This document shows, piece after piece, positions 1 to 5,671 of a stretch of DNA of 5,789 nucleotides (positions are counted from its first letter, which is position 1; every line of letters starts with the position of its first letter). The DNA is from Desulfobacteraceae bacterium UBA5852 (GTDB lineage: Bacteria > Desulfobacterota > Desulfobacteria > Desulfobacterales > UBA5852), in the NCBI GenBank assembly GCA_002432195.1, contig DJGG01000161.1, positions 18,147 to 23,935 on the forward strand, written 5' to 3'. The position numbers were made by a program, and so were the translations under genes. The notes beneath the pieces are model-generated. The model saw nothing but the letters and a program-made list of their open reading frames with translations, did no database searches and was not told the DNA's origin.

Positions 1-426
1 GGCGACGATGCGGCCCCGGTCCTGGCCGCCCTGGTGGAGGCCTCGCCCTTCCGGGAGCACATCCGCCTGATCATGCTCCAGGGCATCGCCTTTGGGGGTT
101 TCAACGTGGTGGATGTCTTCGACCTGCATCGGCGCCTCGCGCGGCCGGTGCTGGTGGTTGCGCGGCGGCAGCCGGACATGGCGGCGGTGCACCGGGCGCT
201 TTCGACCCGGGTGCCCGGCGGGGAAGCCAAGTGGCGGATCATCGAGCGGCTGGGGCCCATGGAGCCGGCCGGGGCCGTCTTCATGCAGCGGGTGGGCCTG
301 TCGCCGGCCGCCGCGGAAGAGGTGGTGGCCCGCACGACCCTTTACGGCCATCTGCCGGAACCCCTGCGCACGGCCCATCTGATCGCCGGGGCCCTGGCCC
401 GGGGCTACAGCCGCGGAAACCCTTGA
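1..426 (+). CDS. DUF99 (endonuclease dU-like) protein, 5' end missing
   Basis: The reading frame is open from base 1, so the gene begins outside the window; 141 residues plus TGA are visible of a family usually near 190. The visible part has the DUF99 hallmarks: LQGIAFGGFNVVD at visible residues 26-38, a PVLVVARRQPD strand and turn soon after, and a C-terminal block with LPEPLRTAHLIAGALARG. DUF99 proteins have an RNase H-like fold related to endonuclease V, and an archaeal member was described as a deoxyuridine-directed endonuclease. A DNA-repair role is therefore plausible, but the N-terminal acidic residues that would test it are cut off. It is followed after 30 bases by a DUF3010 gene on the same strand, probably in one transcript. 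The family call is strong; the enzymatic role is inference. Confidence 0.88.
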   Translation, partial: GDDAAPVLAALVEASPFREHIRLIMLQGIAFGGFNVVDVFDLHRRLARPVLVVARRQPDMAAVHRALSTRVPGGEAKWRIIERLGPMEPAGAVFMQRVGLSPAAAEEVVARTTLYGHLPEPLRTAHLIAGALARGYSRGNP

Positions 427-443
427 GCCGCGAGGCGCGGCGC

Positions 444-449
444 GGAGGG
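444..449 (+). promoter_or_regulatory. Ribosome binding site of the DUF3010 gene
   Basis: GGAGGG lies 7 bases before the ATG at 457, a strong Shine-Dalgarno match at ideal spacing, and it fixes the start of the DUF3010 gene within the 30-base gap after the DUF99 stop. Confidence 0.75.
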
Positions 450-456
450 CAGGCGC

Positions 457-867
457 ATGCTCACTTGCGGCATCGAGATCCTCGGACGGAAGGCCGTCTG
501 GGTCTTCCTGGAGCGGACGGAGGGAGGCCTGCGGGATGTCTCCGGCCGCCGGACCCAGCTGACCCTGGAGGACGACCAGGACCCGGGCGCGGTGCGGGCC
601 TTCTGCCGCACGGCCCACGCCTGGCTGGACGAGGGGCGCCCGGAGCGCGTGGGCATTCTCCAACGGAAGAAGGCCGGCGCCTTCGCCGCCGGGGGGACCA
701 CCTTCAAGATCGAGGGCCTGATTCAGCTCTACCCGGCCCGCCCGGTGGAAATCGTGGTCCCCCAGGCCTTGCGCGCCTTTGCCAAGGAGACGAGTCCCTG
801 CCCGGCCCCGCGTTTCAAGTACCAGTCCCAGGCCTGGCTGCTGGCCCTTTTCCTCCTGGCCCCCTGA
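457..867 (+). CDS. DUF3010 family protein
   Basis: This 136-residue protein matches the DUF3010 pattern over its full length: an opening CGIEILGRKAVW strand (residues 4-15), an LTLEDD segment (35-40), the basic glycine-rich RKKAGAFAAGG (70-80), then TTFKIEGLIQL (81-91) and a C-terminal KYQSQAWLLA (121-130). No function is established. The start resembles the first strand of RuvC/RNase H-like folds, with E7 where a metal-binding acid would sit and E86 as a possible second acid; this is inference from pattern only. The ATG has GGAGGG 7 bases upstream. The gene follows the DUF99 gene and precedes an acyltransferase by 61 bases, all co-directional. The family is better known to me from gammaproteobacteria such as Vibrio and Shewanella. 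The protein ends with a hydrophobic run rather than a clear extra domain. Confidence 0.83.
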   Translation: MLTCGIEILGRKAVWVFLERTEGGLRDVSGRRTQLTLEDDQDPGAVRAFCRTAHAWLDEGRPERVGILQRKKAGAFAAGGTTFKIEGLIQLYPARPVEIVVPQALRAFAKETSPCPAPRFKYQSQAWLLALFLLAP

Positions 868-928
868 GCGGTTGTGCCGCCAGGGCGCCGGGACCGCCGC
901 CAACCCCGGCTGGAGCTGTGCCCACGCC

Positions 929-1657
929 ATGACTTCCTCGACCAACCGTGTCTGGCGCCGCCTGACACACGGACTGATCATCCGATTGGCCAGCGGCCTG
1001 GTGAACCTCTGGTTCGCCACCTGCCGGGTCACCGTCGTGGGTGCTCCCCTCCACGAACGCTTCATCCTGGGGGACCGCTCCGTCGTGGGGGCCACCTGGC
1101 ACCGCAACGCCCTCTTCCTGGTCTGGTACTTCCGGCGCCAGCGGCCCATGATCATGATCAGCCCCTCCCGAGACGGCGACCTGCTGGCCGGCTTCGCCGC
1201 TCGCCTGGGGATCGTGCCGGTACGCGGCTCTTCCAGCCGGGGCGGGCAGCAGGCCCTCCAGGCCATGCAGCGCTTCCTGACGTCTCCCGGGGGCGGCAAG
1301 GCGGCCACGGTGCTGGACGGCCCCCGGGGCCCGCGCTTCGTGGCCAAAAAAGGGATGATCGTGCTGGCCAAGGAGACCGGCCTCCCCTTGCTGCCCATCG
1401 CCATGTCGGCCGCGCCGGCCTGGACCCTGATGAAAACCTGGGACCGGACCCTGATTCCGCTGCCCTCCAGCCGGGTGGTGGTGATGTACGGGCAACCCTG
1501 GGAAGTTCCCCCGGACCTGGATGGCGACGGTCTGGAGGCCCTGCGCCGGGAGGTGGAAACGGAACTCAACCGGATGCGCCGGGAAGCCGACGCCTTGGCC
1601 GGATACCGTGACCCGGACGCGCCTGCGGCGCCCGGACCTGAAAGGAGATCCCCATGA
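929..1657 (+). CDS. DUF374-type lysophospholipid acyltransferase family protein
   Basis: A 242-residue member of the LPLAT DUF374 group, expected at the inner membrane and likely to move an acyl chain onto a lipid acceptor; the real substrate is unknown. Diagnostic blocks in order are TWHRNALFL (56-64, with H58 the likely catalytic histidine), SPSRDGDLLAGFAARLG (78-94), VRGSSSRGGQQAL (98-110), LDGPRGPRF (129-137) and KKGMIVLAKETGLPLLPIA (140-158). Position H+5 is F63 rather than the acid of the classical HX4D motif; this form is normal in DUF374 proteins as I know them. The N-terminus (residues 12-37) is an amphipathic to hydrophobic stretch. I chose ATG 929: GGAG lies 13 bases upstream (912-915), rather far, while the next in-frame start upstream (TTG at 779) would overlap the DUF3010 gene by 89 bases. 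A TTG at 872 is a weaker alternative. The stop overlaps the next gene's ATG (ATGA), implying coupled translation. Confidence 0.9.
   Translation: MTSSTNRVWRRLTHGLIIRLASGLVNLWFATCRVTVVGAPLHERFILGDRSVVGATWHRNALFLVWYFRRQRPMIMISPSRDGDLLAGFAARLGIVPVRGSSSRGGQQALQAMQRFLTSPGGGKAATVLDGPRGPRFVAKKGMIVLAKETGLPLLPIAMSAAPAWTLMKTWDRTLIPLPSSRVVVMYGQPWEVPPDLDGDGLEALRREVETELNRMRREADALAGYRDPDAPAAPGPERRSP
1641..1647 (+). promoter_or_regulatory. Ribosome binding site of the SMP-30-like gene
   Basis: AAAGGAG lies inside the last codons of the acyltransferase gene, 6 bases before the ATG at 1654. It is the best Shine-Dalgarno sequence in the window, so the downstream gene can recruit ribosomes itself in addition to coupling through the ATGA overlap. 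Confidence 0.8.
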
Positions 1658-2751
1658 AGCGTGTTCTCGCGGGTTTCGCTGCGCTCCTCGTGCTGGTGGC
1701 GGCCTATCTCGCCCTGTGGCCCGTGCCGGTGAACCCCGTGGCCTGGCAGGCCCCCGCCCATCCGGGGCTCAAGGGACCCTGGGCCCCCAACACGCGCCTG
1801 GCCGGCATCGAGACCTTGCCGCTGGGACCGTACAGCGGGCCCGAAGATGTGGCCGTGGACCCGGCCGGGTTTCTTTACGCCTCCACCCGCGAAGGGGTGA
1901 TCGTGCGCCTGGATCCCGACGGGGGGAATCCCCGGGAGTGGGCCCGCACCGGGGGACGGCCCCTGGGTCTGGATGTCGCTCCGGATGGGCGCCTGATCGT
2001 GGCCGATGCCGAGCGGGGGCTCCTGGCGCTGACCGCGGACGGTGAGGTCCAGGTGCTCGCCCAGGAGGCCGACGGCCGGCCCATGGGCTTTGCCGACGAC
2101 GTGGCCGTGGCCCGGGACGGCCGGATCTTCTTCACCGACGCCAGCGCCAAGTTCGCCGCCCGGGTATTCGGGGTGGAGGAGGGCAGCGCCCTGGACCTGA
2201 TCGAACACGGCGGCCACGGTCGCCTGCTGGTCTTCGAGCCCGACCAGGGCCGCGCCCGCACCCTGGTGGACGGTCTCCAATACGCCAACGGAGTGGCCCT
2301 GAGCCCGGACCAGCGCTTCCTGCTGGTGGCCGAAACCGGGGCCTTCCGCGTCCTGCGCTACTGGCTCGACGGCTCCCGCCAGGCGCCCCTGGAGGTGCTC
2401 CTGGGCGACCTGCCGGGTTTCCCCGACAATGTCACCCCGGGGCGCGGCGGCCGCTTCTGGGTGGCCCTGGTGGCGCCCCGCTCCGCGGTGCTGGAGGCAT
2501 ACGCCCATCGACCCTTCTGGCGGCAGGCGATGGTGCGGCTGCCCCAGGGCCTCCGCCCGCGGCCCGCAGCCTACGGCCATATTATCGCCATCGACGAGCA
2601 GGGGCGCGTGATGGAGAACCTCCAGGATCCCGCCACGGGGTACCCCCTGATCACCAGCGTCACCGAAACCCGCGAGCACCTCTACCTGGGCAGTCTCACG
2701 GCCGCGGGCCTCGGCCGCTACCCCAAGAGCCGGGCCGGCCTGCTCCCCTGA
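1654..2751 (+). CDS. Membrane-anchored SMP-30/gluconolactonase (strictosidine synthase-like) beta-propeller
   Basis: A 365-residue protein, full length for the bacterial strictosidine-synthase/APMAP-like branch of the SMP-30 superfamily. Residues 1-22 form a basic start plus hydrophobic helix, followed by a proline-rich linker (WPVPVNPVAW) with no clear cleavage site, so it is probably an uncleaved anchor with the propeller in the periplasm. The six-bladed propeller shows repeated blade strands: GPEDVAVDPAGFLYAS (from 62), RPLGLDVAPDGRLIVAD, FADDVAVARDGRIFFTD (from 146), YANGVALSPDQRFLLVAE (from 210) and FPDNVTPGRGGRFWVAL (from 256). E64, N212 and D258 are candidate metal ligands by analogy with SMP-30 lactonases. 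A calcium-dependent lactonase or esterase is the likely chemistry, but the substrate is unknown; plant-type strictosidine synthesis is not implied. Start: ATG 1654 with AAAGGAG 6 bases upstream, overlapping the acyltransferase stop. The pairing suggests a shared membrane or lipid-related role, which is inference. Confidence 0.88.
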   Translation: MKRVLAGFAALLVLVAAYLALWPVPVNPVAWQAPAHPGLKGPWAPNTRLAGIETLPLGPYSGPEDVAVDPAGFLYASTREGVIVRLDPDGGNPREWARTGGRPLGLDVAPDGRLIVADAERGLLALTADGEVQVLAQEADGRPMGFADDVAVARDGRIFFTDASAKFAARVFGVEEGSALDLIEHGGHGRLLVFEPDQGRARTLVDGLQYANGVALSPDQRFLLVAETGAFRVLRYWLDGSRQAPLEVLLGDLPGFPDNVTPGRGGRFWVALVAPRSAVLEAYAHRPFWRQAMVRLPQGLRPRPAAYGHIIAIDEQGRVMENLQDPATGYPLITSVTETREHLYLGSLTAAGLGRYPKSRAGLLP

Positions 2752-2790
2752 GAGGCCATCCGCCCAGGCAGCGATTGAATGGGGCGGCAT

Positions 2791-2819
2791 CGGCGGAGGA
2801 GGCTTCCCGCCGTGTTTTT
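2791..2819 (+). terminator. Probable Rho-independent terminator of the plus-strand operon
   Basis: CGGCGG (2791-2796) pairs perfectly with CCGCCG (2807-2812), and with one bulged A the stem can extend inward by three more pairs. TG and then five T residues (2815-2819) follow. It lies 40 bases after the stop of the SMP-30-like gene. The two-base gap before a short T-run makes it imperfect but credible in such GC-rich DNA. Confidence 0.5.
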
Positions 2820-2843
2820 CAGCCCGGCCGTAGCGACGCCCAA

Positions 2844-2860
2844 CGGTCCCGGGGGGACCG
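2844..2860 (-). terminator. Hairpin just past the end of the minus-strand operon
   Basis: CGGTCCC (2844-2850) and GGGACCG (2854-2860) form a perfect 7-bp stem with a 3-base loop, starting 8 bases after the stop of the LysE-family gene on the minus strand. Only TT follows, so it is not a classical intrinsic terminator; it may be a weak terminator or a 3' end stabiliser used with Rho. Confidence 0.38.
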
Positions 2861-2868
2861 GGAGGAGC

Positions 2869-3501
2869 TCAGCCCACCCACCCCAAGCCCCGCAAACCGT
2901 CCCAGGCGAAGCGCAGGGCGAACAGGCACAGGGCGGCGCCCAGCACCCGCTGGATCAGGGTGTAGCCCCGGCCGTGCAGCCAGCTTCGGGAGCCCTGAAC
3001 GGCGACGGCCACCAGGATCTTGGAGCCCACCAGGCAGGTATAGAACGCGGCGGCGAAGCCGCCCGCGGCCAGGGGGTGCCCCGGCAGGGCCCGGTGCACC
3101 AGGGGGCCGCCCACCGTGAGCCAGAACAGGTAGGGCGCCGGGTTGAGCAGATTGGCGCCGATGCCTTTCCAGAGAGATCCGGCCGGGGAGCCGCGGGATT
3201 CCGTGGCAGCCCCCCGGAAGGTGAGGCCCTGCCACCCGAAGTGGGCCAGGAGAAGCCCGCCGGCCAGAGAAAGCGCCCCCATGGCGGGGGCGACGTCGGC
3301 CACCCGGGCGAGCACCGCCAGGCTCACGAGCACGATGGGCAGGTCGGTGAGCAGGGGGGCCGCGGCCACGCGGATGCCAGCGCCGGCGCCGCGCTGCAAG
3401 GTTTCGGAGACCACCAGGGTCAGCAGGGGCCCGGGACTGAGGCCGGAGCTGAGCCCCAGGACCAGGCCGGTGAGGGCATACTCCCCGGCGTCGACCGCCA
3501 T
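2869..3501 (-). CDS. LysE family transporter (amino-acid or metabolite exporter)
   Basis: A 210-residue polytopic membrane protein of the LysE/RhtB superfamily, usual size for the family. Typical features are GLVLGLSSGLSPGPLLTLVV in the first helix (residues 12-31, with the signature P-G-P at 23-25), ETLQRGAGAGIRVAAAPLLTDLP (33-55) containing the conserved loop and second helix with D53, and a central KGIGANLLNPAPYLFWLTVGGP block whose N-P-x-P turn is characteristic of one LysE branch. The rest is hydrophobic helices with few charges, about six membrane segments in all. Substrate cannot be read from sequence; annotated relatives export amino acids such as lysine, threonine or homoserine. It is last in the minus-strand operon: its ATG follows the coaE stop after one base (TGACATG), with only a G-rich stretch as a poor ribosome site, so translation probably depends on coaE. 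Confidence 0.9.
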   Translation of the reverse strand: MAVDAGEYALTGLVLGLSSGLSPGPLLTLVVSETLQRGAGAGIRVAAAPLLTDLPIVLVSLAVLARVADVAPAMGALSLAGGLLLAHFGWQGLTFRGAATESRGSPAGSLWKGIGANLLNPAPYLFWLTVGGPLVHRALPGHPLAAGGFAAAFYTCLVGSKILVAVAVQGSRSWLHGRGYTLIQRVLGAALCLFALRFAWDGLRGLGWVG

Positions 3502-3502
3502 G

Positions 3503-4135
3503 TCAGCGGCCCCCGGGGGCGGTCAGCAGGGCCACCAGGCGCTCCACCTGGCGGCGGGTTTCGGCCCGCGTGCCGCTGTTGTCGATCACATGGGTGGCGA
3601 AGGCCCTCTTGCGCGCGATGGGCATCTGGGCGCGCACCCGGGCCAGGGCGTCCTCGGGGCTGAGGCCTTCGCGCTCCATGAGGCGCCGCACCTGAAGAGG
3701 CTCCGGTACGGCCACCAGAACGACCACGGCGAAAATGCGCTGAAGGCCGGATTCGATGAGCAGGGGGACATCGCAGACGATCAGGCGGGCGCTGCCGCCG
3801 CGGGTCAGTTGTTCGATGGCCGCCGCCATTTTCCGGAAAACATGGGGATGCACGATGCCTTCCAGGGTGCGCCGGGCTTCCGGGTCGGCGAAAACCAGCG
3901 CCCCCAGGCGCGCCCGGTCGATCTCGCCGTCGGGCTGCAGAATCCCCGGACCGAAGTGTTGGACCACCGCCTGCCAGGCGGGGGCTTCCTTGCGCACCGC
4001 CTGGTGGGCCAACCGGTCGGCGTCCACGATGGCCGCGCCGGCTTCCGCCAGCATGGCGGCCACGGTGGACTTGCCGGTGGCGATGCCGCCGGTGAGCCCC
4101 ACCACGGGCACGGGGTTGTGGGCCAGATCTTTCAC
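3503..4135 (-). CDS. coaE: Dephospho-CoA kinase
   Basis: Catalyses the last step of coenzyme A synthesis, ATP-dependent phosphorylation of the 3'-hydroxyl of dephospho-CoA, in the cytoplasm. At 210 residues it has the usual length. Visible motifs are the P-loop GLTGGIATGKST (13-24), VDADRLAHQ (37-45, with D38 and D40 in the substrate site), GIVHPHVF (93-100), CDVPLLIESG (121-130) and the lid/CoA-binding helix region ARVRAQMPIARKRAFATHVIDN (165-186), including the conserved R-x-x-Q and V-I-D-N. I chose GTG 4135: it overlaps the previous gene's stop in GTGA, the P-loop starts 12 residues later, the first in-frame ATG downstream lies at residue 28, past the P-loop, and the ATG at 4285 would add a 50-residue non-conserved extension inside the neighbour. 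No strong ribosome site is seen, consistent with coupling. Its neighbours differ from the classical pilD-coaE-yacG arrangement. Confidence 0.97.
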   Translation of the reverse strand: MKDLAHNPVPVVGLTGGIATGKSTVAAMLAEAGAAIVDADRLAHQAVRKEAPAWQAVVQHFGPGILQPDGEIDRARLGALVFADPEARRTLEGIVHPHVFRKMAAAIEQLTRGGSARLIVCDVPLLIESGLQRIFAVVVLVAVPEPLQVRRLMEREGLSPEDALARVRAQMPIARKRAFATHVIDNSGTRAETRRQVERLVALLTAPGGR

Positions 4136-4833
4136 GGTTCCGTCCCGGCGGCCGGCCGGCCGGTGAGCCAGGCCGTGAAAGCCGGGACATCGAATCCCGG
4201 CGCGGAGCGCGTGGTTTCCTCCAGGCGGCAGTGCGCCAGGCGTGCGTAGGCGGCCTCCCGGGCTTCCAGCAGGTGCGGGAAGCACCGCGCCAGAGCGACG
4301 GCCGCGCTCTCGCCGTCCCGCCGGGAGAATTGCCCCTGCCAGAGGACGGGCCGCGGCGCGCGCACGTAGGCCTCTAGAAGGCGGCGACGGCTGGCCGGCG
4401 CGCTGGCCAGGTGCACCACGCGCACCGCCCGGCGCAACCGCCGGCGGGTTGCCGCGGCGGTGTGGATGACGCTGCCGGTGGTGTCGATGACGACCGGCAG
4501 GCCGCGGAGCTCCGGTTGCTCCACCTCATCCAGGATGGCGTTCAGGACAAGCTCCTCCAGTTCCAGGTACGCAGCGGCCCGCGCGGCGTATGCGGGGTCG
4601 TAGGGCATCCCCATCCAGCGGCCCACGTCCTGCAGCGTCGGCCGGGAGACGCCCAGCCGGGGGGCCAGGCGGCCGGCGATGCGCTGATCGCAGCCGAAGC
4701 GCCGGAAACCGGCGGCGGCCAGCCGGCGGGACCACAACGACTTGCCCGCCCCCGACATGCCCACCAGGGCCACACGGGTGGGCCGCGCCTCTGGTTCCCC
4801 GGGGTGCGGACCCGGCGGCGACCCCGTGCTCAT
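4132..4833 (-). CDS. Uncharacterised P-loop NTPase, shikimate kinase-like
   Basis: A 233-residue protein with Walker A GMSGAGKS at 25-32 after a variable proline-rich leader (1-18). The order resembles shikimate kinase and related small-molecule kinases: an acid in FGCDQRIAGRL (D49), a helical block with GRWMGMPYDPAYAARAAAYLELEE (71-94), and VVIDTTGSVIH (114-124), likely the Walker B-like strand with D117. It lacks the D-x-D, F-R and G-G-G signatures I expect of true shikimate kinases and carries a longer arginine-rich C-terminal region (VLWQGQFSRRDGE, then a helix with HLLEAREAAYARLAH). It is therefore unlikely to be aroK; the substrate is unknown. A nucleotide- or small-molecule kinase is the best guess. 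ATG 4833 gives a 4-base ATGA overlap with the lipoprotein gene, and its stop overlaps coaE in GTGA. An upstream ATG at 5019 would overlap the lipoprotein gene by 190 bases and is rejected. Confidence 0.75.
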   Translation of the reverse strand: MSTGSPPGPHPGEPEARPTRVALVGMSGAGKSLWSRRLAAAGFRRFGCDQRIAGRLAPRLGVSRPTLQDVGRWMGMPYDPAYAARAAAYLELEELVLNAILDEVEQPELRGLPVVIDTTGSVIHTAAATRRRLRRAVRVVHLASAPASRRRLLEAYVRAPRPVLWQGQFSRRDGESAAVALARCFPHLLEAREAAYARLAHCRLEETTRSAPGFDVPAFTAWLTGRPAAGTEP

Positions 4834-5516
4834 GGCGGTGTCCGGGGAAAGTCTTCCATCACCTGGGCCACGCCGTAGCGGGTCAATTCCTCCGCCGAGA
4901 GCCAGCGGGCGCCGCCCTTGAAAAAGACCCGCGCCTCCCGCAGGTCGGCCGTCAGCGATTGTTGGGTGAGCTCGAAGTGGGCGCGCCAGATGCGCCGTCC
5001 GTTGGCCACCTCCACGCAATAAGCCGCGAAGCCCACCGAGGCTCCGTCCTCCTGGGCCCGTTCATGGAAGCGCCAGACAGCCCCCACCAGGACGTGATCG
5101 GCCCCCACGGCCGCGCCGAAGCGTTCCGCCAGGGAGCGCAGGGTGTCGCGCGAGCGGTCCAGGGGCATCCCCTGGAAGAGCCGGGCGGATTGCTCCAGGG
5201 GGACCAGGCGGTCCCCCAGCCGCGGCGCCAGCGCGTCCTGAAACGCCCGCGCCATGACCGATTCGGCGCCGGGGGTGATGGCCAGGTTCACGGCCTCGCA
5301 GAGCTGCTCCAGGGTGCAGTCCAGGGGCGGCCGCAGCCCTTCGGCCCCCGAGGCCAGGGGCTGGGTGGCCACGAAGGGCATCACGGCCATCCGTTGGGTC
5401 GTGAAGCTCTCGTACCCGGTGAGCGTCTGGGTGCCGGCGTGCCGCTTGCCGTTGCAGCCGCCGGCGATCAGGAGCAGGGCCAGCAGCAGGAGCCATCGTC
5501 GGTTGGGGGTGCGCAT
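4830..5516 (-). CDS. Putative envelope lipoprotein, TolB-N/CsgG-like fold suspected
   Basis: A 228-residue protein with a lipoprotein signal: basic MRTPNRRW, a leucine-rich core, and IAGG before C21. The lipobox has Ala rather than Leu at -3, so it is slightly off-consensus. N22 at +2 does not signal inner-membrane retention, so the outer membrane is likely. The mature part begins with MAVMPFV (43-49), as in proteins that share the TolB N-terminal/CsgG-like alpha-beta fold. It continues with LAERFGAAVGADHVLVGAVWRF (129-150), a strand pair around RIWRAHFELTQQSL (175-188), and FFKGGARWLSAEELTRYG (198-215). The fold is inference and I do not recognise a named family. C67 and C73 (C-X5-C) could form a disulfide. 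ATG 5516 is the first possible start, since an in-frame stop lies two codons upstream. GGAAGGGA sits 12 bases before it, a weak site. It is first in the operon, behind a strong promoter. Confidence 0.8.
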   Translation of the reverse strand: MRTPNRRWLLLLALLLIAGGCNGKRHAGTQTLTGYESFTTQRMAVMPFVATQPLASGAEGLRPPLDCTLEQLCEAVNLAITPGAESVMARAFQDALAPRLGDRLVPLEQSARLFQGMPLDRSRDTLRSLAERFGAAVGADHVLVGAVWRFHERAQEDGASVGFAAYCVEVANGRRIWRAHFELTQQSLTADLREARVFFKGGARWLSAEELTRYGVAQVMEDFPRTPP

Positions 5517-5562
5517 GGGTTCAGGGAGTCCCTTCCAGGGTCTGGGTTGACGGCCTCGTCCC

Positions 5563-5580
5563 GTGGGCGTTGGCGCCCAC
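5563..5580 (-). promoter_or_regulatory. Hairpin at the predicted 5' end of the lipoprotein-coaE operon mRNA
   Basis: GTGGGCG (5563-5569) and CGCCCAC (5574-5580) form a perfect 7-bp stem closed by a 4-base loop. The -10 box ends at 5589 on the minus strand, so transcription should begin near 5582 and place this hairpin within the first few bases of the mRNA. A 5'-terminal stem can protect an mRNA from decay or serve a regulator; which applies here is unknown. A second, weaker AGGG/CCCT hairpin sits near the ribosome site at 5523-5533. Confidence 0.5.
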
Positions 5581-5588
5581 CCGGAGAG

Positions 5589-5617
5589 ATTCTACATCCT
5601 TCGGGGAGGCCGTTCAA
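5589..5617 (-). promoter_or_regulatory. Sigma-70-type promoter of the lipoprotein/P-loop/coaE/lysE operon
   Basis: On the minus strand, TTGAAC (5617-5612) and TAGAAT (5594-5589) are separated by exactly 17 bases; each box has one or two differences from TTGACA and TATAAT. It is an AT-rich island in a very GC-rich gap, faces the lipoprotein gene, and predicts a leader of about 65 bases. Confidence 0.8.
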
Positions 5618-5620
5618 GTT

Positions 5621-5632
5621 GGCGGCGCCGCC
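5621..5632. repeat. Perfect 12-base palindrome next to the -35 box
   Basis: GGCGGCGCCGCC is its own reverse complement and ends three bases from the -35 hexamer. It could be an operator or a simple consequence of GC-rich composition. Confidence 0.45.
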
Positions 5633-5659
5633 GGAAACCTCCCCGGGGGGGCGGACCGG
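5631..5659 (-). terminator. Imperfect GC-rich hairpin after the gene at the right edge
   Basis: An outer CCGG/CCGG stem (5631-5634 with 5656-5659) and an inner stem of CC plus CCCC against GGGG plus GG (5638-5644 with 5648-5654), separated by small interior loops, close on a 3-base loop. It starts 12 bases after the stop of the partial minus-strand gene and before the operon promoter, where a terminator would be expected. No T-run follows. Confidence 0.3.
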
Positions 5660-5671
5660 AGGCGCCGGGCC

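Noticed and set aside
149..158. GCTGGTGG octamer matching the E. coli Chi site, present more than once
   Set aside because: Expected by chance from Leu-Val codons in GC-rich genes, and the Chi sequence differs outside enteric bacteria.
868..928. Possible promoter or extra small gene between the DUF3010 and acyltransferase genes
   Set aside because: The 61 bases contain no AT-rich -10/-35 pair, no hairpin with a T-run and no convincing start with a ribosome site apart from the one for the acyltransferase.
231..932. Long open frame on the plus strand across the DUF99 and DUF3010 genes
   Set aside because: Composition is proline, glycine and arginine repeats typical of an off-frame reading of GC-rich DNA, and it overlaps two genes with clear family motifs.
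2758..2790. CCGCCC/GGGCGG inverted repeat with a 16-base loop just after the SMP-30-like gene
   Set aside because: The loop is large, no T-run follows on either strand, and a better terminator lies directly downstream.
2779..4249. Long plus-strand open frames (2779-3663 and 3143-4249)
   Set aside because: They lie opposite coaE and the LysE-family gene, both unmistakable, and their translations are glycine, proline, histidine and arginine-rich shadows.
4132..4833. Annotation of the P-loop gene as aroK (shikimate kinase)
   Set aside because: Only the P-loop and general layout agree; the D-x-D, F-R and G-G-G substrate features expected of aroK are not seen.
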